The position numbers and the translations under genes were made by a program. 24,805 nucleotides of DNA from assembly GCA_002455955.1 (NCBI GenBank), contig DKLZ01000059.1, positions 1-24,805 of the forward strand, written 5' to 3'. Position 1 is the first letter of the stretch. Each line of letters begins with the position of its first letter. Shown here one piece after another: positions 15,911-22,466 of this stretch. The notes beneath the pieces are model-generated. The model did not search any database. It worked only from the letters and a program-made list of their open reading frames with translations, and was not told the origin of the DNA. The stretch is from Dehalococcoidia bacterium UBA6627. GTDB taxonomy: Bacteria; Chloroflexota; Dehalococcoidia; UBA2979.

Positions 15911-16234
15911 TCAACGGCGAGTTGGGGCTGGACGACCTACCGCAACGCCGCTTACACGAACATGTTCCGAAGTGTACGGCAAGAGGGCCACCTGACGCGC
16001 ACGCTTGACCGCTGTCGTGATCGCTCGCTGGCATTTAGCACTGCACCCGACTTTTCGACGCCCTTCGATTTGGCCATGCTCATTGAGAAATCGTCTGAGT
16101 GCGCTTATGTTCTTGTAGTCGACTACAAGAGGCTTCGCCAAACAGATGTCACAGCGACGTCGCCCTCGTCTAGGCCGATCGCCTCTATCGCCTCTATCGC
16201 CTGATTCGAATTGGTTGCTTCGGTCAAAAGCCAC
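15911..16234 (-). CDS. rpsR: 30S ribosomal protein S18 (zinc-ligand type)
   Basis: S18 binds with S6 on the platform of the 30S subunit. The 107-residue protein has RRRCDICLAKPLVVDYKNISALRRFL (in pieces), the conserved S18 helix, and QRAITTAVKRARQVALLPYT. Four cysteines (28, 31, 64, 68) form a C+ type zinc-binding set. The N-terminus contains a GDRGDRGDR repeat encoded by a nine-base tandem repeat, followed by a basic stretch. The start is GTG with AGGAG six bases upstream. It follows ssb by 35 bases in the rpsF-ssb-rpsR cluster. Confidence 0.97.
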   Translation of the reverse strand: MAFDRSNQFESGDRGDRGDRPRRGRRRCDICLAKPLVVDYKNISALRRFLNEHGQIEGRRKVGCSAKCQRAITTAVKRARQVALLPYTSEHVRVSGVAVGRPAPTRR

Positions 16235-16269
16235 TCGTCACTCCTGCTCTACGATTATTTACTATATGC

Positions 16270-16683
16270 CTAGAAAGGCAGATCATCGGGGTCAAGATCT
16301 CCCTCAGCATCAGCTCCAACTGGCATGCCGGGCGTGAAACCTTCAGTTGGTCTATCGTTACGGTTACCCAGAAACTTTACCGTTTCCGCTATTAACTCTG
16401 TCTTATAACGTTTTTGACCATCCTGCCCATCCCAAGACCGAGTCTGCATTCGACCCTCGACATAGACCTGACGGCCCTTCTCAAGGTACTGAGCGCAGGT
16501 CTCTGCAAGACGATTCCAAGTCACAACGGAGAACCACTCAGTCTCCTCAACACGTTCACTCTGCGCATTGGTATAACTACGTGAAGTCGCAACGTTGAAA
16601 TTCGTAACTGCGCTGCCATTAGCTGTATAGCGCATCTCGGGGTCAGCACCGAGGTTTCCAATGATCGTGCACTTATTCAACAT
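16270..16683 (-). CDS. ssb: Single-stranded DNA-binding protein
   Basis: SSB coats single-stranded DNA in replication and repair and recruits partner proteins through its C-terminal tip. The 137-residue protein has an OB fold starting MLNKCTIIGNLGADPEMRYT, with VTNFNVATSRSY, ETEWFSVVTWNRLAETCAQYL and KGRQVYVEGRMQTRSW signatures. A short linker ends in the acidic DPDDLPF tip, the partner-binding motif. The linker is short, and the protein is small for the family. It sits between rpsF and rpsR, as in many bacteria. Confidence 0.97.
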   Translation of the reverse strand: MLNKCTIIGNLGADPEMRYTANGSAVTNFNVATSRSYTNAQSERVEETEWFSVVTWNRLAETCAQYLEKGRQVYVEGRMQTRSWDGQDGQKRYKTELIAETVKFLGNRNDRPTEGFTPGMPVGADAEGDLDPDDLPF

Positions 16684-16704
16684 ACTGACACTCCGAAGGG
16701 GAGG

Positions 16705-17271
16705 CTATTCGCGGTTCGTCTCAACGGACTCTTGCGCATCCGTTTCCGTAGGCTCCTGAGCTTCTTCAGTCACTGACTGTAATTCTTCCTCAGAAACAAC
16801 TGACACTGGTACCTCGTCTGCTGTAGCTACAGCCTCAGAAAGATCCTCGTCAGGTGTTCCTTCATTGTCTGCTCCCAAACTGCTTGCGGAACCATCATCA
16901 CCACTCGGTGGCTGATCTTCAGACCGACGACTCGACCGTTCGCGATCGCTCTGAACGCGTTCGTCACGTGGAGGTTCATCATAGGGGATAATGCCACGGA
17001 TCAGCAGATGTCGAAGAACATCCTCAGAAAGATTTAGCTGTGTCTCTAAAGGTCCACAAACATCCGAAGCAGCTACAAATGTTGAGAGCACATAGAAGCC
17101 TTCTAAGTTTCGATCAATCGGATACGCAAGGCGCCTCCGACCCCATTGATCGACGCTCAATATCTCGCCCCCGCGATCGGTCACTAGGGCAGAGATTCGC
17201 TCTACCGAAGCTTCAATCTCCTCAGGAGTTAAGCGCGGATGCAACACATACATTAATTCGTATTCGTTCAC
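16705..17271 (-). CDS. rpsF: 30S ribosomal protein S6 with long acidic C-terminal tail
   Basis: S6 forms a dimer with S18 on the 30S platform. Residues 1-98 are a normal S6 (NEYELMYVLHPRLTPEEIEA, then DQWGRRRLAYPIDRNLEGFYVL and DVLRHLLIRG). The remaining 90 residues start with a mixed-charge stretch (DERVQSDRERSSRRSEDQ) and become strongly acidic and Ser/Thr-rich. An ORF start six codons upstream exists, but the GTG chosen here has GGAGG four bases before it and gives the standard MNEYEL start. A promoter and a long hairpin lie upstream, and ssb follows after 21 bases. Confidence 0.96.
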   Translation of the reverse strand: MNEYELMYVLHPRLTPEEIEASVERISALVTDRGGEILSVDQWGRRRLAYPIDRNLEGFYVLSTFVAASDVCGPLETQLNLSEDVLRHLLIRGIIPYDEPPRDERVQSDRERSSRRSEDQPPSGDDGSASSLGADNEGTPDEDLSEAVATADEVPVSVVSEEELQSVTEEAQEPTETDAQESVETNRE

Positions 17272-17297
17272 AGGGCCTCCGCTGACCATGGACTATG

Positions 17298-17342
17298 GAA
17301 GCATCGCCTCGAGGTGCGGTCTGGCCACACAATCGATGCCTC
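17298..17342 (-). promoter_or_regulatory. Structured mRNA leader of rpsF (candidate S6:S18 autoregulatory element)
   Basis: On the transcribed strand an outer stem GAGGCATCG/CGATGCTTC (nine pairs, two G-T) encloses an asymmetric internal loop (ATT on one side, CTCGAGG on the other) and an inner hairpin GTGTGG-CCAGA-CCGCAC (six pairs, one G-T). It ends 26 bases before the rpsF GTG and lies downstream of the predicted promoter. Leaders that bind the S6:S18 complex are known before rpsF in several phyla and have an asymmetric internal loop with a CCG element. This one is similar in position and shape, but I cannot confirm the consensus. Confidence 0.5.
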
Positions 17343-17433
17343 GATCAGCGACGAGGTTTTTACCTTTGAGCTCGGTCGCCAGTTATTGCGCCAATACTCC
17401 CGGGATTAATTGTCACCTCGTCTTGGATCAGCG

Positions 17434-17462
17434 AGTGTAAAAGGGAGGACGGGCTCGATCAA
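17434..17462 (-). promoter_or_regulatory. Predicted promoter of the rpsF-ssb-rpsR operon
   Basis: On the minus strand TTGATC (17462-17457, -35) is separated by 17 bases from TACACT (17439-17434, -10). Each box matches four of six consensus positions. Transcription would start near 17427 and give a leader of about 155 bases that includes the hairpin at 17298-17342. It is downstream of glyA, so rpsF can be expressed independently of glyA. No T-rich terminator for glyA was seen in the gap 17272-17519. Confidence 0.5.
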
Positions 17463-17519
17463 TCAACTCAGTACAACAATAAAGTCCCCGTGCGAAAAGC
17501 TGTGTTACTGAAATCGAAC

Positions 17520-18782
17520 TCACTGTTGCAATAGCCCAGGCGCAGGAAATGCCTCACACAGTTCACGAACCTCACCACGAATACGAGTTAGTTCACCCTC
17601 ATCGTCATGCGATTGAAGAGCACGAACGATTAGATGGCCAATCGTTCGCATTTCCTGATCGCGCATACCACGTGTTGTAAGTGCAGGTGTCCCCATACGC
17701 ACCCCTGAACCGATTGTGGGCGGCTGTACATCGAAGGGGATCGTATTGTAATTCGTAACAATGCCAGCTGACTCTAAAGTGGTCGCCGCAACCTTGCCAA
17801 GAACACCTAGAGGTGTCACATCGACCAGTACTAGATGAGTCTCCGTGCCACCAGATACGAGTCGTAGCCCTGACTCCTCAAGAGTCTCAGCAAGTACACC
17901 TGCATTCTTAACAGTCTGGCGCGCATATTGCTGAAATCTCGGCGATGCAGCCTCCTTAAGCATCACCGCTTTACCAGCAATCACATGCATCATCGGCCCA
18001 CCTTGCGAACCAGGAAACACTCCTCGGTCAACACGGCGAGCATACTTGGAATCAGAAAGCACCATCCCACCGCGTGGCCCACGAAGAGTCTTGTGAGTCG
18101 AAGTAGTCACGACTTGAGCATGACCCGCGGGGCTTGGATGTGCACCCCCTGCAATCAAACCGGAGATGTGTGCCATATCAGCCATCAAGACTGCTTCGAC
18201 TTCATCAGCAATCTCACGGGCTCGTTCAAAATTAATCTGCCGCGGGTACGCGGTAGCACCTACAACGATTAGCTTCGGGCGGTGCTCTTTCGCCAAAGTA
18301 AGCATGCCGTCGTAATCGATCATTTCAGTTTCGCGATCGACACCGTAGGAAACAAAATTGTATAACTTGCCACTCGCATTAACCTTGTGCCCATGTGTGA
18401 GGTGCCCACCAGCATCGAGCTGCATCCCTAGCACCGTCTCGCCAGGCTGCAGCAGACTCAAATAGACGGCCATATTCGCCTGCGTACCGGAATGTGGCTG
18501 TACGTTGGCGTGATCAAAATGAAATAGCTCGACCGCACGGTCCCGAGCTAAGTTTTCCGCTTCATCGACAATCTCATTTCCTTGGTAATAGCGCGCACCG
18601 GGATAACCTTCAGCATATTTGTTCGTAAGCACGCTACCAACAGCCTGGATTACAGCTCGGCTAGCATAATTCTCGGAAGGAATCATCTCCAAGACGATGG
18701 CCTGCCGCTGCTCTTCCCGGCCAATGATGCCCTCAATCTGGGGGTCGGTCTCAGCTAGAGACGATTCCATCTCTATACTCAT
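17520..18782 (-). CDS. glyA: Serine hydroxymethyltransferase
   Basis: This PLP enzyme interconverts serine and glycine and charges tetrahydrofolate with a one-carbon unit. The protein is about 420 residues. It shows EMIPSENYASRAV, KYAEGYPGARYYQGNE, NVQPHSGTQANMAVY, LMADMAHISGLIAGG (PLP-contacting Asp and His), and TTSTHKTLRGPRGG with the Schiff-base lysine. The ORF opens with a GTG at 18815; ATG codons at 18782 and 18770 give more usual N-termini, and none has a good Shine-Dalgarno sequence, so the start is uncertain. It stands between the rpsF operon and an unknown gene, all on the same strand. Confidence 0.95.
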   Translation of the reverse strand: MSIEMESSLAETDPQIEGIIGREEQRQAIVLEMIPSENYASRAVIQAVGSVLTNKYAEGYPGARYYQGNEIVDEAENLARDRAVELFHFDHANVQPHSGTQANMAVYLSLLQPGETVLGMQLDAGGHLTHGHKVNASGKLYNFVSYGVDRETEMIDYDGMLTLAKEHRPKLIVVGATAYPRQINFERAREIADEVEAVLMADMAHISGLIAGGAHPSPAGHAQVVTTSTHKTLRGPRGGMVLSDSKYARRVDRGVFPGSQGGPMMHVIAGKAVMLKEAASPRFQQYARQTVKNAGVLAETLEESGLRLVSGGTETHLVLVDVTPLGVLGKVAATTLESAGIVTNYNTIPFDVQPPTIGSGVRMGTPALTTRGMRDQEMRTIGHLIVRALQSHDDEGELTRIRGEVRELCEAFPAPGLLQQ

Positions 18783-18938
18783 AGTCGTTCGTAGTACTCC
18801 CCACTGTTCGTCCACCCTATAATTTCAAAACTATTCATAGCAGGTCATAGTTAGGTGATATTGCAACCTCATCGTAGCGGAACGGTCACCTAGATACTGA
18901 CAGAAACATTAATCCACATCGTTGACTTTCTCTCATAT

Positions 18939-20066
18939 TCATAAAAGCAGGTCTCGCTCCGTCCAAACCCAGTCGTTCAGTAACATCAGCACACCAGCCA
19001 CCAACGAATGCCCTCCTATTACCACTGGTATAGGCGAAGCATTGACTGCATCGATGATCGCGCGCAATTCCGGATGCTCTATCGATTCCGATTGTCCAAG
19101 ATCAGCGGCAAACCGATCAGGTCGCGAAGCCTGAACTCTCAGATGAGCAAGCGCAGGGCGTAAATCAATAAAAGCAGCGTCGCAGAGATCGGGAACGAGT
19201 TCTCCAAAACAACGTTCAGGCCCCACTGCCTCAATCAACTGCCCAAGTAGCGAACGAACTTGCCCGTCGGAATCTCGACCAGCCACAGTCATGCCGCGTT
19301 CTTCGGCGAGCACCCGTACCCGACAAGCTGTCTCCCGTTCGAGATATTGCCAGGCTCGTGAACTTACACGTCCGGCGACTAATACCTCCGCTTGATGGTC
19401 AGTGAACTTTTGAGCTGCTTCTAACATGCGGTTTGTGTCTGGTTTCCATATACGGAGGTACTCATTCAGTCTTGGGCCGCCGACTTCAGTGAGCGAGAGC
19501 GCGACGAGGTCGATCGGAGAATCGATATTAAGCTGTGTCGACGTAGTGCGAGGTAACTCCTTAATTTCAACGTCAAATTGCTCCTTGAGCATCCGCGGAA
19601 CCCCGTTATCGGAAGCCGGCCAGTGCTCAACCTCGGACAACAAATTAGCGGGCCGAACCGCAAACAAATCTGCAGAGTAATAATTGTTTGTGACGCAGAC
19701 TCGGTCAGAAGTTTCAAGATTTTCCGCGAGATCGATAAGTTCTGAAATACCAAGCAAGGGACCTGCACCTGCGCCAACATAGACAAATCGATCTGTGTCG
19801 GAACCTTCAACAACAGTCGTGAGCTGACGTCCAAACTCGAATGGACGGGATGCGTCATCGAGAACAAGCGTTACATCCTTCGGCAACGATGCAGCTGGTA
19901 TGCGGTCAGACATCAACGTACATCTCGCGTAATAAGTGGTTGAATCAGCCGTTGCGAGAAGATCAGATGCTGACGCCTCCAAGGCGCACCGCATCACACC
20001 TTCAATGCCATCCCCATCGATGCCGCCCAGCATCACGACAAATTGGGCCTGAGTCCTTGAATGCAC
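18939..20066 (-). CDS. Conserved-looking protein of unknown function, possible nucleotidyltransferase-like N-terminal domain
   Basis: I do not recognise this 375-residue protein. The start QFVVMLGGIDGDGIEG is a hydrophobic strand followed by a Gly-rich loop. FVYVGAGAGPLLG (94-106), the NNYYSADLFAVRP segment (127-139) and TQLNIDSPIDLVAL (177-190) recall the order of strand, core and N-D-x-D-x-P-x-D-L motif in GT-A type nucleotidyltransferases (MobA/CofC-like), but the usual GTR loop is not there. Residues 220-375 form a second alpha/beta region ending in IPVVIGGHSLVAGVLMLLND. No signal peptide or membrane helix is clear. The GTG start has GGGAG nine bases before it. It is 120-150 bases upstream of glyA. 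Confidence 0.7.
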   Translation of the reverse strand: MHSRTQAQFVVMLGGIDGDGIEGVMRCALEASASDLLATADSTTYYARCTLMSDRIPAASLPKDVTLVLDDASRPFEFGRQLTTVVEGSDTDRFVYVGAGAGPLLGISELIDLAENLETSDRVCVTNNYYSADLFAVRPANLLSEVEHWPASDNGVPRMLKEQFDVEIKELPRTTSTQLNIDSPIDLVALSLTEVGGPRLNEYLRIWKPDTNRMLEAAQKFTDHQAEVLVAGRVSSRAWQYLERETACRVRVLAEERGMTVAGRDSDGQVRSLLGQLIEAVGPERCFGELVPDLCDAAFIDLRPALAHLRVQASRPDRFAADLGQSESIEHPELRAIIDAVNASPIPVVIGGHSLVAGVLMLLNDWVWTERDLLL

Positions 20067-20284
20067 GCGCTATATCTCCCAAACCTTGTGATGTAACACT
20101 CGCGATCCTACCTCCAGGGCGATTCCAGATAATGCAACCGGCTTGCGAAAAACCCCTGTCAGGCATCCATAAAAGCTAAAGCCAGTCCGCACTCTCCGTG
20201 AAATCCGATGCAACTACAGAGATGTGCACTGCCACAAAGCCTCGAGTTTTCCTGCACCAGTATCTATTGAGATAGGATTCTCCG
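20067..20284 (+). other. Divergent intergenic region
   Basis: This 218-base stretch separates the divergent 375-residue protein gene and the MFS gene and should hold both promoters. On the plus side AGGAT lies shortly before the MFS ATG, and TAGGAT or nearby AT-rich bases could serve as a -10 box, but no strong -35/-10 pair stands out on either strand. I recognised no riboswitch, tRNA or small ORF here. Confidence 0.4.
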
Positions 20285-21577
20285 ATGGATTCTACCGAGT
20301 CGCCGATAGCTTCTGATCAAATACCTACCTCTGGCCCAATACCACAACGGCACTCACGGCCTCTGGAATACCGTGATTTCCGACTCCTATTGCTAATGCA
20401 GCTCGCGTCAAGCATGCGTCAACCGACTCTTTTCATTACACAAGCATGGTACGTAAACACTGTTGCACCTGAATCCGAACGAATAATGCTCCTTGGATTA
20501 CTCGCTGCGCTGCGTGGCCTTGCCTTCCTTGGGTTCGTGCTGTTCGGTGGAACATTCGCTGACCGTTTCCCGCGAGTCACTATGCTGGCCACAAGTCACC
20601 TGATCGGCCTAGCAAGTGTTCTTTTCATTGGAGGATTACTGCTAATACCAGAGGTTGCCAACGGTGACGGACCGTGGCTCGCAATTATGTTAATGCTGTT
20701 TGCTAGTTTTGGACTGATCAATGCTCAAGATCTGCCAACCCGGACGGCAATGGTCCGTGACGCTGTACCCTCTAACTTGTTATCCAAAGCAATCACGCAG
20801 CATCAAATGGTAATGGCTCTCGGTGTGCTCGCAGCCTTTGGTGCGGGCGCATCAATCGAATCACTCGGTTTTGGCACGACATATCTGTTAGCAGGTATTG
20901 GACACATTATCGTTCTAGCTACGTTGCGCGGAATTTCGACCCGGACCGCCTCAGATCCAGATGCCACACAGGTATCGATCATTTCAAACCTTCGTGAAGG
21001 CATCAAAGTCCTTAATGAAAACCGAATTGTGGCATGGACCATATTCAGCACTTGGACAATCACTGCACTTGGTTTAAGCGTCATGGGAATTTTGGTTGCC
21101 GCCTGGATCACCGACATCCTCCAGTTGGATGCCTTCGGGTGGGGGGCGATGGTCGTAACTTGGGGTGCAGGTGGCCTTTTAGCATCAGTCTGGATGAATT
21201 GGCGTAGCGATATTAACCACATAGGCGCCTGGTTTCTTGGTGCTGGACTACTGACCGGTCTGAGTATCATAGCTTTCGGATTCAGCCGAACAATAATCGC
21301 TGCATTCTTTTTCAACGGCATGGTGGGTATGGCATTCCAGCTGATCCAGACGTGGGGAATTACGATCGTGCAGCGTGAAGTCCCGAACCGACTACTGGGT
21401 AGAGTGATCAGCCTCTTATTGCTGGCCGGCGGGTTGATGCAGATCGCTGGTCTGGGCGCAGGTATTCTCGCACAAATCTGGGGCCTCGAAATTATCTATC
21501 CACTTTCAGGAGCAGCAATCGTCCTTTACATCCTGATAGTCACGTGGCTACAGAGACCGTTACGCCTTCTCAATTAG
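20285..21577 (+). CDS. MFS transporter (MFS_3/EntS-like)
   Basis: A 430-residue membrane protein with about twelve hydrophobic helices and a 35-residue Pro/Ser-rich cytoplasmic N-terminus. FADRFPRV after helix 2 is the MFS loop 2-3 signature (G-x-x-x-D-R-x-x-R-R/K type). The EYRDFRLLLLMQLASSMR entry, the DLPTRTAMVRDAVPSNLLSKAI segment and VPNRLLGRVISL are typical of the MFS_3 group, which contains drug and siderophore exporters such as EntS. The substrate cannot be told. It is the first of two plus-strand genes; the moaD-moaE fusion follows after a 107-base gap with its own -10 box, so the two may be transcribed separately. Confidence 0.9.
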   Translation: MDSTESPIASDQIPTSGPIPQRHSRPLEYRDFRLLLLMQLASSMRQPTLFITQAWYVNTVAPESERIMLLGLLAALRGLAFLGFVLFGGTFADRFPRVTMLATSHLIGLASVLFIGGLLLIPEVANGDGPWLAIMLMLFASFGLINAQDLPTRTAMVRDAVPSNLLSKAITQHQMVMALGVLAAFGAGASIESLGFGTTYLLAGIGHIIVLATLRGISTRTASDPDATQVSIISNLREGIKVLNENRIVAWTIFSTWTITALGLSVMGILVAAWITDILQLDAFGWGAMVVTWGAGGLLASVWMNWRSDINHIGAWFLGAGLLTGLSIIAFGFSRTIIAAFFFNGMVGMAFQLIQTWGITIVQREVPNRLLGRVISLLLLAGGLMQIAGLGAGILAQIWGLEIIYPLSGAAIVLYILIVTWLQRPLRLLN

Positions 21578-21631
21578 GAATAATTCGTGACTGCAAAATA
21601 CTCGTTCAAGGAACATGACGACTGAGAACTT

Positions 21632-21637
21632 TATAAT
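21632..21637 (+). promoter_or_regulatory. Perfect -10 box before the moaD-moaE fusion
   Basis: TATAAT lies 47 bases upstream of the fusion gene's GTG. No good -35 sequence is found at 16-18 bases; TTCAAG at 21605-21610 is 21 bases away. Transcription would start near 21644 and give a short leader. The fusion gene has AAGGTAGG as ribosome-binding site at 21671-21678. Confidence 0.45.
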
Positions 21638-21684
21638 GGTTCTGAAACAGAGTTCGAAGGTGCCACTCTCAAGGTAGGTCAGTC

Positions 21685-22380
21685 GTGAAGGTAACCATTC
21701 AACTCTTCGCCGGTTTACGCGATATCGTCGGCGGGGACATTGTCGAGGAGTTCGACTCTGACTCAATATCTGTCTCAACACTCCGTGCGCGTTTAGAAAG
21801 TTCGCACGAGAAGTTGAGACCGTACCTGACCGGCGTAGCAATCGCAGTCAACGAGGACTACATCCTCAACGACGACGAACAACTCAAAGATGGAGATTCC
21901 GTGGCACTGATCCCTCCGATCTCAGGGGGAGAGATTCCACATTTCCTCGTTACCGATGCACCACTCGAGACTCAGATACTTCGTAAAATCGTTATGACGC
22001 CTGCTAGTGGCGCCCTAATCGTCTTTGAGGGTGTCGTTCGGGATCATCACGATGGACACTCAGTACTACGCCTAGAGTACGAAGCTTACGTACCAATGGC
22101 CGAGAAACAGCTCCGTGTTGTAGCCGAAGAAATCATGAGCGACTTCGCCGCACGTGAGGTCTACGGGATAGCAATCCATCATCGGACGGGAACCCTCGAA
22201 ATCGGTGAGACTTCTCTGATCGTCGCCGTCTCAGCGGCACACAGAGGTGACGCATTTGCAGCCGCGCTACGAACCGTCGATCGTGTAAAGGAAACCGTAC
22301 CGGTTTGGAAGAAAGAACACAGTCCAGACGGAAAGCAGTGGCAAGAAGGGGTCAAGCCTCGCCCTCAAAGTTCCTCGTAA
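21685..22380 (+). CDS. moaX: Fused molybdopterin synthase, MoaD-MoaE
   Basis: Molybdopterin synthase puts two sulfurs into precursor Z during molybdenum cofactor synthesis. Here the small sulfur carrier and the catalytic subunit are one 231-residue chain. Residues 1-82 are MoaD (IQLFAGLRDIVG at the start, ending IPPISGG), and 83-231 are MoaE (FEGVVRDHHDGHSV, LEYEAY, HHRTGTLEIGE, SAAHRGDAF and the catalytic ETVPVWKKEH region). The Gly81-Gly82 pair that must be C-terminal for thiocarboxylation is internal, followed by Glu83. Fusions of this type (MoaX in mycobacteria) are known and reported to be cleaved after the glycines. The GTG start has a strong Shine-Dalgarno sequence. Confidence 0.95.
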   Translation: MKVTIQLFAGLRDIVGGDIVEEFDSDSISVSTLRARLESSHEKLRPYLTGVAIAVNEDYILNDDEQLKDGDSVALIPPISGGEIPHFLVTDAPLETQILRKIVMTPASGALIVFEGVVRDHHDGHSVLRLEYEAYVPMAEKQLRVVAEEIMSDFAAREVYGIAIHHRTGTLEIGETSLIVAVSAAHRGDAFAAALRTVDRVKETVPVWKKEHSPDGKQWQEGVKPRPQSSS

Positions 22381-22466
22381 CTTCAAACTAGTACCGCAAA
22401 CACTAAAGGAATGATGAAGGTCTCGTGATCTTCCTTCCGATTTGCTCGGCTCGCTCTATGGCTTCA

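Noticed and set aside
16180..16204. Nine-base tandem repeat in rpsR (GDRGDRGDR)
   Set aside because: It is only about two and a half units within the coding N-terminus of S18, where Arg/Gly/Asp-rich repeats are common. It is too short to be a CRISPR array or a mobile-element mark.
18816..18938. Promoter for glyA
   Set aside because: TTGCAA and TATGAA occur but with a 21-base spacer, and TTATAG abuts the GTG start; neither gives a credible promoter by sequence alone.
19466..19867. 133-residue open frame overlapping the unknown 375-residue gene
   Set aside because: It is an alternative frame of the same strand within a longer, better composed ORF that has a good ribosome-binding site.
20067..20284. 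Possible riboswitch upstream of the MFS and molybdopterin genes
   Set aside because: The AAAGCCAGTCCGC stretch faintly recalls part of a cobalamin box, but the rest of the consensus is missing and no convincing fold was found.
20803..21321. 172-residue open frame on the minus strand inside the MFS gene
   Set aside because: It is a shadow of the transporter gene, Pro/Arg/Ser-rich in the way of antisense frames, without a ribosome-binding site or family match.
22381..22466. Bidirectional terminator between the moaD-moaE fusion and the loader gene
   Set aside because: Only a four- to five-pair interrupted stem (GAAG with CTTC) is seen, without a T-run on either side.
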